A DNA stretch of 64,000 nt from Pseudovibrio sp. Tun.PSC04-5.I4 (GCF_900104145.1 NZ_FNLB01000006.1:3174501-3238500), one strand, 5' to 3'. Shown: positions 1 through 8,374, counted from the first letter of the stretch. Made by a program: numbers and translations. The notes: generated from the letters alone by a model not told the origin.

Positions 1-180
1 GATACCCAACGATATTCCTTCGGTCAACGCGACAAATATCTCCTCGGACTCGGCATAAAGATTCCGCCACATTCGTCCAGGCTTATCTATCTGGTGGTGA
101 AACGCGTAACCACGCTCACGAAAACTCGCTTGCAACTCCTGCTTTTGTTCTTCAAGTTTAGATACCTCAGGAAATAGCAA
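1..180 (-). CDS. Unknown protein, truncated by the window edge
   Basis: A minus-strand reading frame stays open from about position 276 to the left edge. The best start is a TTG at 180 preceded by AAGGAG (189-194). An alternative TTG at 240 would add 20 residues. The visible part is hydrophilic and mildly coiled-coil-like (LEEQKQELQ), followed by an aromatic-rich stretch (RMWRNLYAESEE). I recognise no family. It is divergent from the AraC gene. The C-terminal part lies outside the window, so neither length nor function can be judged. Confidence 0.35.
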   Translation of the reverse strand, partial: MLFPEVSKLEEQKQELQASFRERGYAFHHQIDKPGRMWRNLYAESEEIFVALTEGISLGI

Positions 181-406
181 GCAATGCTCCTTCAATTTAG
201 ACCTTTGGATAAAATAAATTGCTGGTATGCGCCGGTTCAAAGACAGCCGCTTGACTACAAAAAGGAATATGACAATCTAATACCATTCAATATCGCAATA
301 TTGGGTATTGCAATCCCTAATATTTACACCAACTTATCCGGGGTGGGTAATTATAAAATAATAGAATACCCCTGTGCACGTAATCCCAAAAGTTGTTGGA
401 AAGCCA

Positions 407-1297
407 ATGCAATTTGCAACCCAGCAGTGGTTAGAAGAGTGGTTTGCACCCCTTGCCCCAAGTGAGGGATTGAGTGCAACCGGACATGAATGCGTTGAAG
501 TGATTCGCATGACAACTGGCACAAAGCCTCGTGCAGTTATGTATTCACCAAGCATTCGTATAGTTTTCCAAGGGCTGGTTAGAGGGCATCTGGGTAGCCA
601 GAGTTTTCTCTATTCACAGCACAGCTATGTTGCGCTTGTTTCTCCAATCCCGTTAGAGATTGAGATTATAGAAGCGTCGCGTGAAAAGCCGCTTTACGCC
701 GTCAATCTGGCTATAGATATCAATGTTCTAGCCGAGTTGATGTTGTTGATCGAACAGGAGCCGCTCGAGTTTGAATATGGCGAAGCGCTTGGTCGACCTG
801 CCCATTTGTCTGATGAAGCGCTATTTTCTGTTTGCCGTTTGATACAGACGCTAAATAACGAAGAACAAACGAAAATTCTCGCCGACAACTATTATCGAGA
901 GTTTTTGTACCACGTGCTGAAATCCGACTATGGAGCGAGCCTTCGGGTGCTTTTCCAGAATAGTGAGAAATCACAGGGAATGGCGAGAGTTCTTCAGGTT
1001 TTGCATGAGGATTTCTCAACAAATTTAAGCGTCGATCAGATGGCCAAGATGGCGTGCATGAGCATTTCAGCATTCCATGCCGGGTTCAAAGGCGCTACTG
1101 GGCTGTCTCCGCTGCAATATGTGAAGTCAATTCGCTTGCACAAAGCGCGTTCTATGATGTTGAGCCAAAACATGAGCGCCAGTCAGGCGGCTTATCGTGT
1201 TGGGTATGCGAGTCCATCCCAATTCAGCCGTGAGTTTAAACGGTTCTTTGGTAGCTCACCTACTCAGGAAGCCGCAAAGTTCAGAACTTTGCCTTAA
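407..1297 (+). CDS. AraC-family transcriptional regulator
   Basis: A 296-residue protein with an N-terminal cupin-like region of the AraC_N type (about residues 15-175) and a C-terminal double helix-turn-helix (about 195-290). The second HTH contains the family signature around AYRVGYASPSQFSREFKRFFG. The ATG at 407 is preceded by GGAAAG at a good distance. A GTG at 374 would add 11 residues but lacks a ribosome site. It is followed on the same strand, after a terminator-like hairpin, by a drug efflux pump that it might control. The ligand cannot be told from sequence. Confidence 0.88.
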   Translation: MQFATQQWLEEWFAPLAPSEGLSATGHECVEVIRMTTGTKPRAVMYSPSIRIVFQGLVRGHLGSQSFLYSQHSYVALVSPIPLEIEIIEASREKPLYAVNLAIDINVLAELMLLIEQEPLEFEYGEALGRPAHLSDEALFSVCRLIQTLNNEEQTKILADNYYREFLYHVLKSDYGASLRVLFQNSEKSQGMARVLQVLHEDFSTNLSVDQMAKMACMSISAFHAGFKGATGLSPLQYVKSIRLHKARSMMLSQNMSASQAAYRVGYASPSQFSREFKRFFGSSPTQEAAKFRTLP

Positions 1298-1328
1298 ACG
1301 AGGCGGTTTTGGCAGATACGAATATCAG

Positions 1329-1364
1329 CACGTACTCCGTAACAATCGGGGTACGTGTTTTTTA
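1329..1364 (+). terminator. Rho-independent terminator after the AraC gene
   Basis: The arms CACGTACTCCG and CGGGGTACGTG pair around a 7-nt loop with one mismatch and run into TTTTTTA. The hairpin sits 32 nt after the AraC stop codon and separates it from the efflux gene. Confidence 0.8.
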
Positions 1365-1474
1365 TTGCATGACCTTTGTAATTTCCCTAGGGTTGCCGTC
1401 CAATAATATTATTTTTCATGAAAATTGGTGAAGTGCATATTGGTTAGCTGAATGCCTTGCCTTGGGAATATGAA

Positions 1475-2713
1475 ATGACAAAGGCAAGTGTCACTCCGCC
1501 TGAGCCGGTGCTTTCTGCCGGAAAAACTGCGGTATTTGGTGCGCTATTGGTCACGATTGGCCCACTCTCCATGTCACTTTATACGCCAGCGTTACCGGAA
1601 CTTGCTGCAGCATTTGGAACAAGTGCGGCTATCGCGAAATTGACGCTGACTGTTTATTTCGCCGGTTTCACCTTTGCTCAGCTAATTTGTGGACCTCTGT
1701 CAGATGCGTTTGGTCGCCGACCTGTTATTGTTGGATTCTTCAGCCTCTATTTAGTGGGTAGTTTGCTTGCCTGGCTTGCTCCCAATATTGACAGTTTGCT
1801 TGTTGGGCGTTTGATCCAGGGTATTGGCGCTTCGAGTGGCATTGCTGTGGCCCGTGCGATTGTTCGGGATCAGTTTTCCGGTGAGGCCGGGGCTCGAATT
1901 ATGAATTTGCTGGCTGTAATGCTTGGGATTGGACCGGCGTTATCCCCTAGCATTGGAGCGCTCACCCTAGGTGTTTTTGGGTGGCAGGCCATTTTTATTC
2001 TAATGGTGCTCTACGCGATTTTCATTCTTGTGATGACTTTGACAGCACTGCCGGAAACCAATCTTCATCGGGACGTGAAGCGCATCCAACCTAAGCGAAT
2101 GCTGGAGTCTTATAAGACCTTGCTGTGTTCCTTTGAGTTTATGCGCCCATCTTTGATGTTAGGGTTTTCAATCGGCGTTATCTACACGCTCTCGACAGTG
2201 CTGCCATTCGCACTTATTGAGCGACTCGGTTTGACACCTCTGCAGTTCGGGTTCGGCATGATTTTACAATCCGGTTCCTTTTTTGCTGGAGGATTGGTGA
2301 CGCGGTTGCTGCTGAAGAGGTTTAGCTCTGAATCTCTTTTAGCCCCAGCCTTGCTGCTTAGTGCTAGTGGAGGACTCGGTTTATTTGCAATCACACAAAT
2401 CGGATACCTTAGTTTCCTTAGTATTATGGTCCCGGTTGGCGTCTTTGCGTTCGGTGCATCGATGGCGCTTCCGGCTTTATCTATGCGGGGGATGGAGCCG
2501 TTTCCCGAAATCGCGGGTGCTGCATCTGCGCTCATGGGTTTTATGCAAATGGCGGGTGGTCTTTGCGGAAGCTTTGTAGCAGCGGTGCTTGTACCTGATC
2601 CGATCGAGGCGCTTGGTATTGTGGTGCCCGGAATGGCCCTTACGGCACTTGTTATCTATTTTCTCCCAGTGAAGAAGAGAGAGCATCTGGATGAGCACAC
2701 AGCACACCTTTAG
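1475..2713 (+). CDS. MFS drug efflux transporter, Bcr/CflA type
   Basis: A 412-residue inner-membrane protein with about 12 hydrophobic segments. The major facilitator motif A appears as GPLSDAFGRRPV between helices 2 and 3, and the motif C-like region GIGPALSPSIGA lies in helix 5. These features fit the Bcr/CflA branch of 12-helix proton antiporters, which export drugs or small metabolites. The ATG at 1475 is preferred over an upstream TTG at 1457. The upstream AraC gene on the same strand suggests local regulation. The substrate is unknown. Confidence 0.88.
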   Translation: MTKASVTPPEPVLSAGKTAVFGALLVTIGPLSMSLYTPALPELAAAFGTSAAIAKLTLTVYFAGFTFAQLICGPLSDAFGRRPVIVGFFSLYLVGSLLAWLAPNIDSLLVGRLIQGIGASSGIAVARAIVRDQFSGEAGARIMNLLAVMLGIGPALSPSIGALTLGVFGWQAIFILMVLYAIFILVMTLTALPETNLHRDVKRIQPKRMLESYKTLLCSFEFMRPSLMLGFSIGVIYTLSTVLPFALIERLGLTPLQFGFGMILQSGSFFAGGLVTRLLLKRFSSESLLAPALLLSASGGLGLFAITQIGYLSFLSIMVPVGVFAFGASMALPALSMRGMEPFPEIAGAASALMGFMQMAGGLCGSFVAAVLVPDPIEALGIVVPGMALTALVIYFLPVKKREHLDEHTAHL

Positions 2714-2868
2714 GAGCTTTCTTCCCCTTTTCGTTGGTACCGGGGTGTCCCGCGTTGGTTGAGTGATGACAGTTTTGTGTTGTGACTGCCGTTGGGCTGC
2801 TTGATTTTTGCTGGAAACACGGGCAGGGGGAGGCTATGAGGGGCCTGAGAGGGAGAGGTGAAGTCCTT

Positions 2869-3693
2869 ATGGCAGAGTTCAATCATCAGATGCTGGATAA
2901 TTCCAAGCGACCGCTTGTTATGGGCATTCTCAATGTAACGCCTGACAGCTTTTCTGACGGAGGGCAATTTGATGCTCCCGCAGCAGCACTGATACATGCA
3001 AAAGAGATGATTGCTGAAGGTGCTGACATCATTGATGTCGGTGGGGAAAGTACGCGCCCAGGAGCAACCTTTGTTGAGGAGCAGGCCGAATTGGATAGGG
3101 TCCTGCCGGTACTGGATCTTCTGAAAAACTTGCCCGTTTTGATCTCCATTGACACCTACAAAGCGCGTGTTGCAGCTGAGGCATGTAAAGCCGGTGCGCA
3201 CATCATCAATGATGTTTGGGGCTTGCAAAAAGACCCGGATATGGCGCGTGTGGTTGCGGATGCTGGTGTCCCTGTCATCATGATGTATAATCGCGTTGAG
3301 GTGGACGATACCCTCGATGTCATGGCTGACATGGAGCAGTTTTTTGCCCACTCTTTGAAACTGGCCCGTGATGCCGGTATCCCAGCGGAACACCAGATCC
3401 TTGATCCCGGTTTTGGGTTTGGTAAATCACTCTCACAGAACTATGAGATTTTGAAACGCTTCTCCGAGCTAAAAAAATATGGATGTCCTGTGTTGGCCGG
3501 TGCATCTCGTAAACGAATGATCGGTTACATTCTGGAAAATGAAGCTTCAGATCGTATGTGTGGTTCGCTGGCGGTGCATACTTTGGCACTGGCTGGTGGC
3601 GCGCAAATCATCAGAGCTCATGATGTGAAAGCACATGCTGATGCGACACGCATCTATCAGGCGATGAAAGAATTAGGCAGCAGCCAAGAATGA
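2869..3693 (+). CDS. folP: Dihydropteroate synthase
   Basis: Condenses 6-hydroxymethyl-7,8-dihydropterin pyrophosphate with p-aminobenzoate to give dihydropteroate, the sulfonamide target step of folate synthesis. The 274-residue TIM barrel shows the family signatures MGILNVTPDSFSDGG near the N-terminus, DVGGESTRPGA, and the C-terminal GASRKRMIG. Open frame continues upstream (ATG at 2836, TTG at 2782), but family length favours 2869. The stop overlaps the folK start (ATGA), so the two are translationally coupled. The folB aldolase gene often found between them is absent here. Confidence 0.95.
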   Translation: MAEFNHQMLDNSKRPLVMGILNVTPDSFSDGGQFDAPAAALIHAKEMIAEGADIIDVGGESTRPGATFVEEQAELDRVLPVLDLLKNLPVLISIDTYKARVAAEACKAGAHIINDVWGLQKDPDMARVVADAGVPVIMMYNRVEVDDTLDVMADMEQFFAHSLKLARDAGIPAEHQILDPGFGFGKSLSQNYEILKRFSELKKYGCPVLAGASRKRMIGYILENEASDRMCGSLAVHTLALAGGAQIIRAHDVKAHADATRIYQAMKELGSSQE

Positions 3694-4181
3694 CAGAAGA
3701 AAAGATTGTTGCAGCTCTCGGTCTGGGCTCAAACCTAGGTGACACCAAAGCGAATATTGATGCTGCTATTGCGGCACTGGGCGCAGTTGACGGTATCAAT
3801 GTTCTCAAGAAATCATCAGATTACCGTACCCCGCCCTGGGGTCCGGTTCTGCAAGATGATTATCGCAATTGCTGTATTACACTTGAGACGTCTCTTTCGC
3901 CTCGTGCACTTTTGGATGCGGGCCTTGCGGTTGAACTGCAGTTGGGGCGTGTTCGTGATGTTCGGTGGGGCCCTCGGACGATCGACATTGATCTCCTGAT
4001 CTACGACCATGCAAGCGTGGAAGAAGAGGGACTACAGGTGCCGCATCCACGTATGGGTGAGCGTGCGTTTGTGTTGATCCCCCTTACCGAAATTTGGCCA
4101 GATGCCGAATTGCTGGATGGGCGTACAGCAGCTGATGCGTTGATGACTTGCGGCGATAAAGAAGGCATCTACATGCTCTAG
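3690..4181 (+). CDS. folK: 2-amino-4-hydroxy-6-hydroxymethyldihydropteridine pyrophosphokinase
   Basis: Transfers pyrophosphate from ATP to 6-hydroxymethyl-7,8-dihydropterin, the step just before FolP. The 163-residue protein has the diagnostic GLGSNLGD start, YRTPPWG, the signature RWGPRTIDIDLLIY, and PHPRMGERAFVLIPL. It overlaps folP by 4 nt. Its last codons and stop lie inside a perfect 11-bp hairpin that probably terminates the operon. Confidence 0.96.
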   Translation: MTEEKIVAALGLGSNLGDTKANIDAAIAALGAVDGINVLKKSSDYRTPPWGPVLQDDYRNCCITLETSLSPRALLDAGLAVELQLGRVRDVRWGPRTIDIDLLIYDHASVEEEGLQVPHPRMGERAFVLIPLTEIWPDAELLDGRTAADALMTCGDKEGIYML

Positions 4182-4189
4182 ATGCCTTC
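4161..4189. terminator. Terminator hairpin overlapping the end of folK
   Basis: The arms GAAGGCATCTA and TAGATGCCTTC pair perfectly over 11 bp around a 7-nt loop. The folK stop codon TAG is the first triplet of the right arm. Only a loose T-rich tract follows. It lies between the convergent folK and cytochrome b561 genes and may serve both. Confidence 0.65.
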
Positions 4190-4204
4190 GCTCGTGTTGT
4201 TCTG

Positions 4205-4726
4205 TTAAATGGTTTTCATGCGGGCCATCAGATTATCCTTCATGATAAATTGATGGTACAGAGCGCCGGCAACATGCAACGCGAATGATGCCAAGAGAAC
4301 TGGGGCTGCCAGACCGTGCAATTCGACTGGTAGTACGGTGATGTTGATTGGCCATGCCTGCCAGTCTCCAGCAATTGCGATGTTCATCAAACCTGCAAGC
4401 AGTGACATGCTCATTCCTGAGAGAACGAGGGCGAGAGGTGCTAGGTATAAAAGCAGGTGAACGAGCTTTGAAACTGCGCGCATTGCAATGTTCCACGATG
4501 GGTCTGGAGCAGGGCGTGCATGTTTGAACAGCAGGATGATCCGGTAAACCAGAAATAATCCTGTAAGCCCTCCCAATGCGGCATGGGTCATGAAGACATT
4601 TAGTTTCGTGGGCGAAATTTCTGTTCCGACCAAAACCTTGCCTAGGATGAAGACCGTGATAATTGTAACGGCAAACAGCCAATGCAAAATGATTGTAGGA
4701 GGACTGTATTTGTTTTGAGAGGCCAT
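4205..4726 (-). CDS. Cytochrome b561 family protein
   Basis: A 173-residue membrane protein with four predicted helices. Conserved histidines suited to bis-haem b ligation are seen in ILHWLFAV (helix 1), THAALGG (helix 2), the HGLAAP segment and the FALHVAGALYHQF segment (helix 4). The family moves electrons between quinol and periplasmic or membrane partners. AAGGA precedes the ATG. It is divergent from a MarR regulator across a promoter region holding a 12-bp palindrome, so MarR control is likely. Confidence 0.88.
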   Translation of the reverse strand: MASQNKYSPPTIILHWLFAVTIITVFILGKVLVGTEISPTKLNVFMTHAALGGLTGLFLVYRIILLFKHARPAPDPSWNIAMRAVSKLVHLLLYLAPLALVLSGMSMSLLAGLMNIAIAGDWQAWPINITVLPVELHGLAAPVLLASFALHVAGALYHQFIMKDNLMARMKTI

Positions 4727-4764
4727 CTATTTTATCCTTGGCGAAGAACACAAAACAACTTTAG

Positions 4765-4776
4765 TTTACATGTAAA
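4765..4776. promoter_or_regulatory. Palindromic operator candidate in the cytochrome b561 / marR promoter
   Basis: TTTACATGTAAA is a perfect 12-bp palindrome in the 93-bp divergent intergenic region. Its left half can act as the -35 element (TTTACA) of a marR promoter with a -10 at 4788-4793 (TAATAT, 17-bp spacing) or the overlapping TATAAT at 4791-4796. That is a typical place for an autorepressing MarR dimer. Confidence 0.55.
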
Positions 4777-4819
4777 TTAGATGTCAATAATATAATGCGT
4801 AAAAATCCTCAGGGATCAA

Positions 4820-5266
4820 ATGACTGAAACTGTCTCCTATCTGCCTTCTATGGGGCGGTTGCTCTATTCTCTCTCCGATTCCGCGTGTGCTCTGGCTGAA
4901 GAATTCTTGCGTCCCCACGATATTTCTCTCGCACAATGGGTCGTGCTATCCGCCCTTTGGGGGCAAGACTGTCTGAGCGTATCTGCTCTTGCGGAGTATT
5001 CTGGTAAAAAGACTGCAGCTCTTTCCCGGTTATTGGACCGGATGGAGAGTCGAGGGCTGGTAACGCGCGTGTCTGTTGTTGGTGACAAGCGCTCTGTGAA
5101 TATTCATCTTACCAAAGAGGGGCAGGAGCTTTCTCATCTCATTGGTATGTATAAGCATGTGAATGGAATTCTGCTCTCTGATTTTTCTGAGGAGGAGCAA
5201 CAGCAGTTGTTTCCGATGCTGGAAAGAATGTTGAAAAATGCCAATGGGCTTGCCGCAAGCTCTTAA
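4820..5266 (+). CDS. MarR-family transcriptional regulator
   Basis: A 148-residue winged-helix protein. The N-terminal helix region is followed by the recognition HTH (LSVSALAEYSGKKTAALSRLLDRMESRGLVTR) and the wing with VGDKRSVNIHLTKEG. MarR dimers usually bind palindromes and are released by small phenolics or by cysteine oxidation; this protein has Cys27 and Cys54 but no clear sensor pair. CAGGGA precedes the start. Divergent orientation and the palindrome at 4765 suggest it controls the cytochrome b561 gene and itself. Confidence 0.88.
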   Translation: MTETVSYLPSMGRLLYSLSDSACALAEEFLRPHDISLAQWVVLSALWGQDCLSVSALAEYSGKKTAALSRLLDRMESRGLVTRVSVVGDKRSVNIHLTKEGQELSHLIGMYKHVNGILLSDFSEEEQQQLFPMLERMLKNANGLAASS

Positions 5267-5347
5267 TGTTTAGAGTTCGAATTTAGGGTGTCTTTCAAAA
5301 CTTTTGGTATCTCTGACATATATATTCATAAAAATTATATTTTGCCC

Positions 5348-5378
5348 TTGAAGCTATAGCGACTAGAGGTCTTATCTT
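5348..5378 (+). promoter_or_regulatory. MerR/CadR-type promoter with 19-bp spacer
   Basis: A -35 element TTGAAG (5348-5353) and a -10 element TATCTT (5373-5378) are separated by 19 bp, the over-long spacing typical of promoters activated by MerR-family metal sensors. The spacer carries the imperfect dyad CTATAG-cga-CTAGAG, close to known CadR/PbrR operators. It lies just upstream of the heavy-metal ATPase. No MerR-type gene occurs in this window, so the regulator must be elsewhere. Confidence 0.72.
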
Positions 5379-5411
5379 CTTTTGCAATGGCAATATTGCA
5401 TGGAGCGAAAC

Positions 5412-7925
5412 ATGTCTAGCGCGGACGATAGAAACCAAGTTGATCCCGATGTGAGCTCCGGAGAGCTTGAATCAAAGTCCTGTTGTTCACATGACCATCA
5501 ACAAGAGCAAAAGAACACCAACTCCAATTGTGGGGGCGAAAGCAAAGCTCCGGCTGAAGGTGGGTCTAACTGCTCTTCCTCCTCTGAAAAAAAAGGAGGC
5601 TGCTGTTCTGGTAAAGCGAATGACGACCACAACCACGATCATACCCACGCTCATGATCACGACCATAGTCATACACAAATGGAAACCCACGCTCATACTC
5701 ATACCGGTTGCGGTTGTTCCAGTCACAGCGAAGCGGCTATTCCTGATGTGACCAACTGGAAGGGCTCACGTTCTTTCCGTATTGAGGGACTTTGTTGCGC
5801 AGAGGAAATGGGTATTCTTCGACGCGTTGTCGGGCCAGTGGTTGGTGATAGTGAATACCTTGCCTTTGATGTGCTCAATGGCAAAATGATTGTCTCACCT
5901 GTTGCTAAAGATGTGCGGGATGATTTGATCATCAAAGCCGTTAACGGCACTGGTATGAAGGCAGCATTGTTTGTCGAGGAAGAGGCTGCTGATGCGCGTG
6001 TAAAACAGCATCGCCGCCTTGGAACCCTTACGACTACGAGTGGTTTATTTTGGGCTGTGGCTTTAGTGCTGCAATCTGCCCTATACTTTGCGAGCACAAC
6101 TTCGACGGATCTATTTAGCGTTTTTGGATCCGTTCCTTCCGGCCCTGTTGAGATAATGTACCTCCTCGCGATTGTTGCTGGTTTGAGATTGGTGGCACCT
6201 AAAGGCTGGTATGCTCTCAAAACGTTACGTCCGGATATGAACCTGCTTATGCTTGTGGCAGTCATTGGTGCTGTTGGTATTGGCGAATGGTTTGAAGGCG
6301 CAACAGTTGCATTCCTGTTTTCTCTTTCACTTTATCTGGAAAGTTGGAGTGTTGGCCGAGCTCGAAGAGCCGTTGCGGCCTTGATGGATATCGCACCAAG
6401 CACAGTTCTTTTACTCAACGCTGACGGCACGGAAAAAGAGGTATCAGCGACAATCGTTACGCCAGGGGCGATCTTTATTGTTCGTGGTGGTGACCGTATT
6501 CCGCTCGACGGTGTCGTCCGTAAGGGTATTGGTAGCGTTGATCAGGCGCCGATCACTGGCGAGAGTGTGCCGGTGTTGAAGGAAGTTGGCGATAATGTTT
6601 ACGCCGGTACGATTAACGGTGAGGGTAGTTTTGAAGTAGAAGCCACCAAGCCCGCTGATGACACAATGCTTGCCCGCATTATTCGTATGGTGAGTGAAGC
6701 GCAAGCAAACCGTGCAGCCGCTGAACAGTGGGTAGAGAAATTTGCGCGCGTTTATACGCCTGCAGTGATGGTGCTTGCTGTTCTTATGGCAGTGGTCCCC
6801 CCACTGGTATTCGGCGCTGTATGGATGGATTGGTTCTACCGTGCGCTAGTTCTGCTGGTTATTGCCTGCCCTTGTGCTTTGGTTATCTCAACACCCGTTT
6901 CCATCGTTGCTGGCCTTACTTCCGCGGCGCGGAATGGCGTTTTGATCAAAGGTGGCGTGTTCCTTGAGTTGCCTGCGCGATTGAAAGCACTCGCTTTTGA
7001 TAAGACTGGTACTATTACAAACGGCTTGCCTGTCGTAACTGATGTTTACCCTCTGTCAGGTCATAGCGTTGAAGAGCTGATTAGACGGGCTGCTTCTTTG
7101 GAAGCTCGCAGCACTCACCCTCTTGCGAATGCAATTCTGACGCGTGCGAAAGAAGACAGTGTTGAGTATAAAGCAGCTGAAAATGTTGAGCTGCTACCGG
7201 GTCGGGGTCTTTCTGGTCAACGGAATGGAAAGAGCTATTGGCTAGGATCCCGCCGCTTTCTGAATGAGAAGAACTTTGATATTGGCGATGCTGATGCCAA
7301 AGCACGTGAACTGGAAGCACAAGGTAAGACTGTTGTTGCTGTCGGTACCGATAGCCATGTCTGCGGTTTGATTGCCCTTGCTGATACTGTTCGCGATACT
7401 GCTGGTGAACTGGTTAAACAACTTCACGAGGCGGGTGTTGAGAAACTGGTTATGTTGACCGGCGATAATAAGGCAACCGCAGAGCGTGTTGCTGCGTCTG
7501 TTGGCATTGATGAAGTCCACGCTGAACTTCTGCCAGAAGACAAGGTCGCAGCAGTTGAGCGACTTGCGGAAGAATATGAAACCGTCGCGATGATTGGGGA
7601 TGGCGTGAATGATGCCCCAGCGATGGCGCGTGCCAGTTTTGGTATCGCTATGGGTGCTATTGGCTCAGATGCCGCGATTGAGACAGCTGATATCGCACTG
7701 ATGAAAGATGATCTTTCTCGGTTGCCTTGGCTGATACAGCATTCCAAGCGAACACTTCGGATTATTCATCAGAACATAGGGTTCGCGTTTGTTGTGAAGG
7801 GAGTTCTGGTGGTGCTGACTGCTATGGGCTTTGCAAGTCTTTGGGCCGCAATCCTAGGCGATGTCGGTGCAACGTTGATCGTTGTTTCCAACGCATTGAG
7901 GCTTCTGAAGGACAAATCTGAGTAG
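5412..7925 (+). CDS. Heavy-metal (Zn/Cd/Pb) translocating P1B-type ATPase
   Basis: An 837-residue inner-membrane efflux pump, probably for Zn(II), Cd(II) or Pb(II). The first about 105 residues are a disordered Cys/His-rich metal-binding tail with CC pairs and a DHDHSH-type histidine run. A degenerate HMA domain follows, with GLCCAEE in place of GMTCxxC. Core motifs are TGE at 382-384, the metal-site CPC at 486-488, the phosphorylation site DKTG at 530-533, and GDGVND near 729. GGAG at 5402 fits the ATG at 5412; upstream ATG 5400 and TTG 5382 lie too close to the predicted transcription start. The MerR-type promoter at 5348 fits metal induction. Confidence 0.93.
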   Translation: MSSADDRNQVDPDVSSGELESKSCCSHDHQQEQKNTNSNCGGESKAPAEGGSNCSSSSEKKGGCCSGKANDDHNHDHTHAHDHDHSHTQMETHAHTHTGCGCSSHSEAAIPDVTNWKGSRSFRIEGLCCAEEMGILRRVVGPVVGDSEYLAFDVLNGKMIVSPVAKDVRDDLIIKAVNGTGMKAALFVEEEAADARVKQHRRLGTLTTTSGLFWAVALVLQSALYFASTTSTDLFSVFGSVPSGPVEIMYLLAIVAGLRLVAPKGWYALKTLRPDMNLLMLVAVIGAVGIGEWFEGATVAFLFSLSLYLESWSVGRARRAVAALMDIAPSTVLLLNADGTEKEVSATIVTPGAIFIVRGGDRIPLDGVVRKGIGSVDQAPITGESVPVLKEVGDNVYAGTINGEGSFEVEATKPADDTMLARIIRMVSEAQANRAAAEQWVEKFARVYTPAVMVLAVLMAVVPPLVFGAVWMDWFYRALVLLVIACPCALVISTPVSIVAGLTSAARNGVLIKGGVFLELPARLKALAFDKTGTITNGLPVVTDVYPLSGHSVEELIRRAASLEARSTHPLANAILTRAKEDSVEYKAAENVELLPGRGLSGQRNGKSYWLGSRRFLNEKNFDIGDADAKARELEAQGKTVVAVGTDSHVCGLIALADTVRDTAGELVKQLHEAGVEKLVMLTGDNKATAERVAASVGIDEVHAELLPEDKVAAVERLAEEYETVAMIGDGVNDAPAMARASFGIAMGAIGSDAAIETADIALMKDDLSRLPWLIQHSKRTLRIIHQNIGFAFVVKGVLVVLTAMGFASLWAAILGDVGATLIVVSNALRLLKDKSE

Positions 7926-7953
7926 CTTCGTCCCTGAAAATCTGAACACAGAA

Positions 7954-7985
7954 AGCCGAGGTCTTTATGAGGTCTCGGCTTTTTG
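7954..7985 (+). terminator. Terminator after the P-type ATPase
   Basis: The arms AGCCGAG and CTCGGCT pair around a 13-nt loop and are followed by TTTTTG. It lies 28 nt after the ATPase stop codon. Confidence 0.85.
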
Positions 7986-7989
7986 TTGC

Positions 7990-8300
7990 CTATTTTACAT
8001 AGAGAGCAGCTTCGTTGGCGATCTCTATATTACGGTTGCGTGCTGCACCCATGATCAGGAACCAATCAATCAGCGTCCAAATGCCCAGAGCACCAAAGGT
8101 AATCAGTTTCAAAATACCAAGAACAATTTGACCAGTGTAGAAGCGGTCAATGCCAAAGCTACCTAGAAACAGCCCTAAGACAAGAGCGACAACAGGGTTT
8201 TTTCTCTACCAGCGAAGATCATATCAAAATCTTCTCGTTTGTCGGCAGGAATGCAATCGCGCAGCATTTTGAGCTGCATAAAGTAATTCATTTTGTTCAT
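7990..8300 (-). pseudogene. TM2-domain membrane protein, disrupted by a single-base frameshift
   Basis: From the ATG at 8300 (AAAGGT ribosome site) the frame reads MNKMNYFMQLK to FAGRE and then stops early. One base shift in a run of six A (minus strand, about 8198-8203) restores a full TM2 domain: KNPVVALVLGLFLGSFGIDR, FYTGQIVLGILK and a second helix ending WFLIMGAAR. The 311-nt span is one base short of a whole frame, so a seventh A would give a 103-residue protein. TM2 proteins have two helices joined by a short turn and no settled function. The break may be real, a sequencing error, or ribosomal slippage on the A run. Confidence 0.7.
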
Positions 8301-8374
8301 AATGTACCTTTTGACACGCCAGCGCGTGTCGAATTGCAAGCAGATTGGCTAGATATAAGAGTTATTCCGCCCTC

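Noticed and set aside
297..325. GGGTATTGCAATCCC near the AraC promoter
   Set aside because: The two halves are offset by one base, so it is not a true dyad.
184..465. 93-codon plus-strand frame at the left end
   Set aside because: It overlaps the AraC start and the promoter region, has no homology, and runs opposite the better minus-strand frame.
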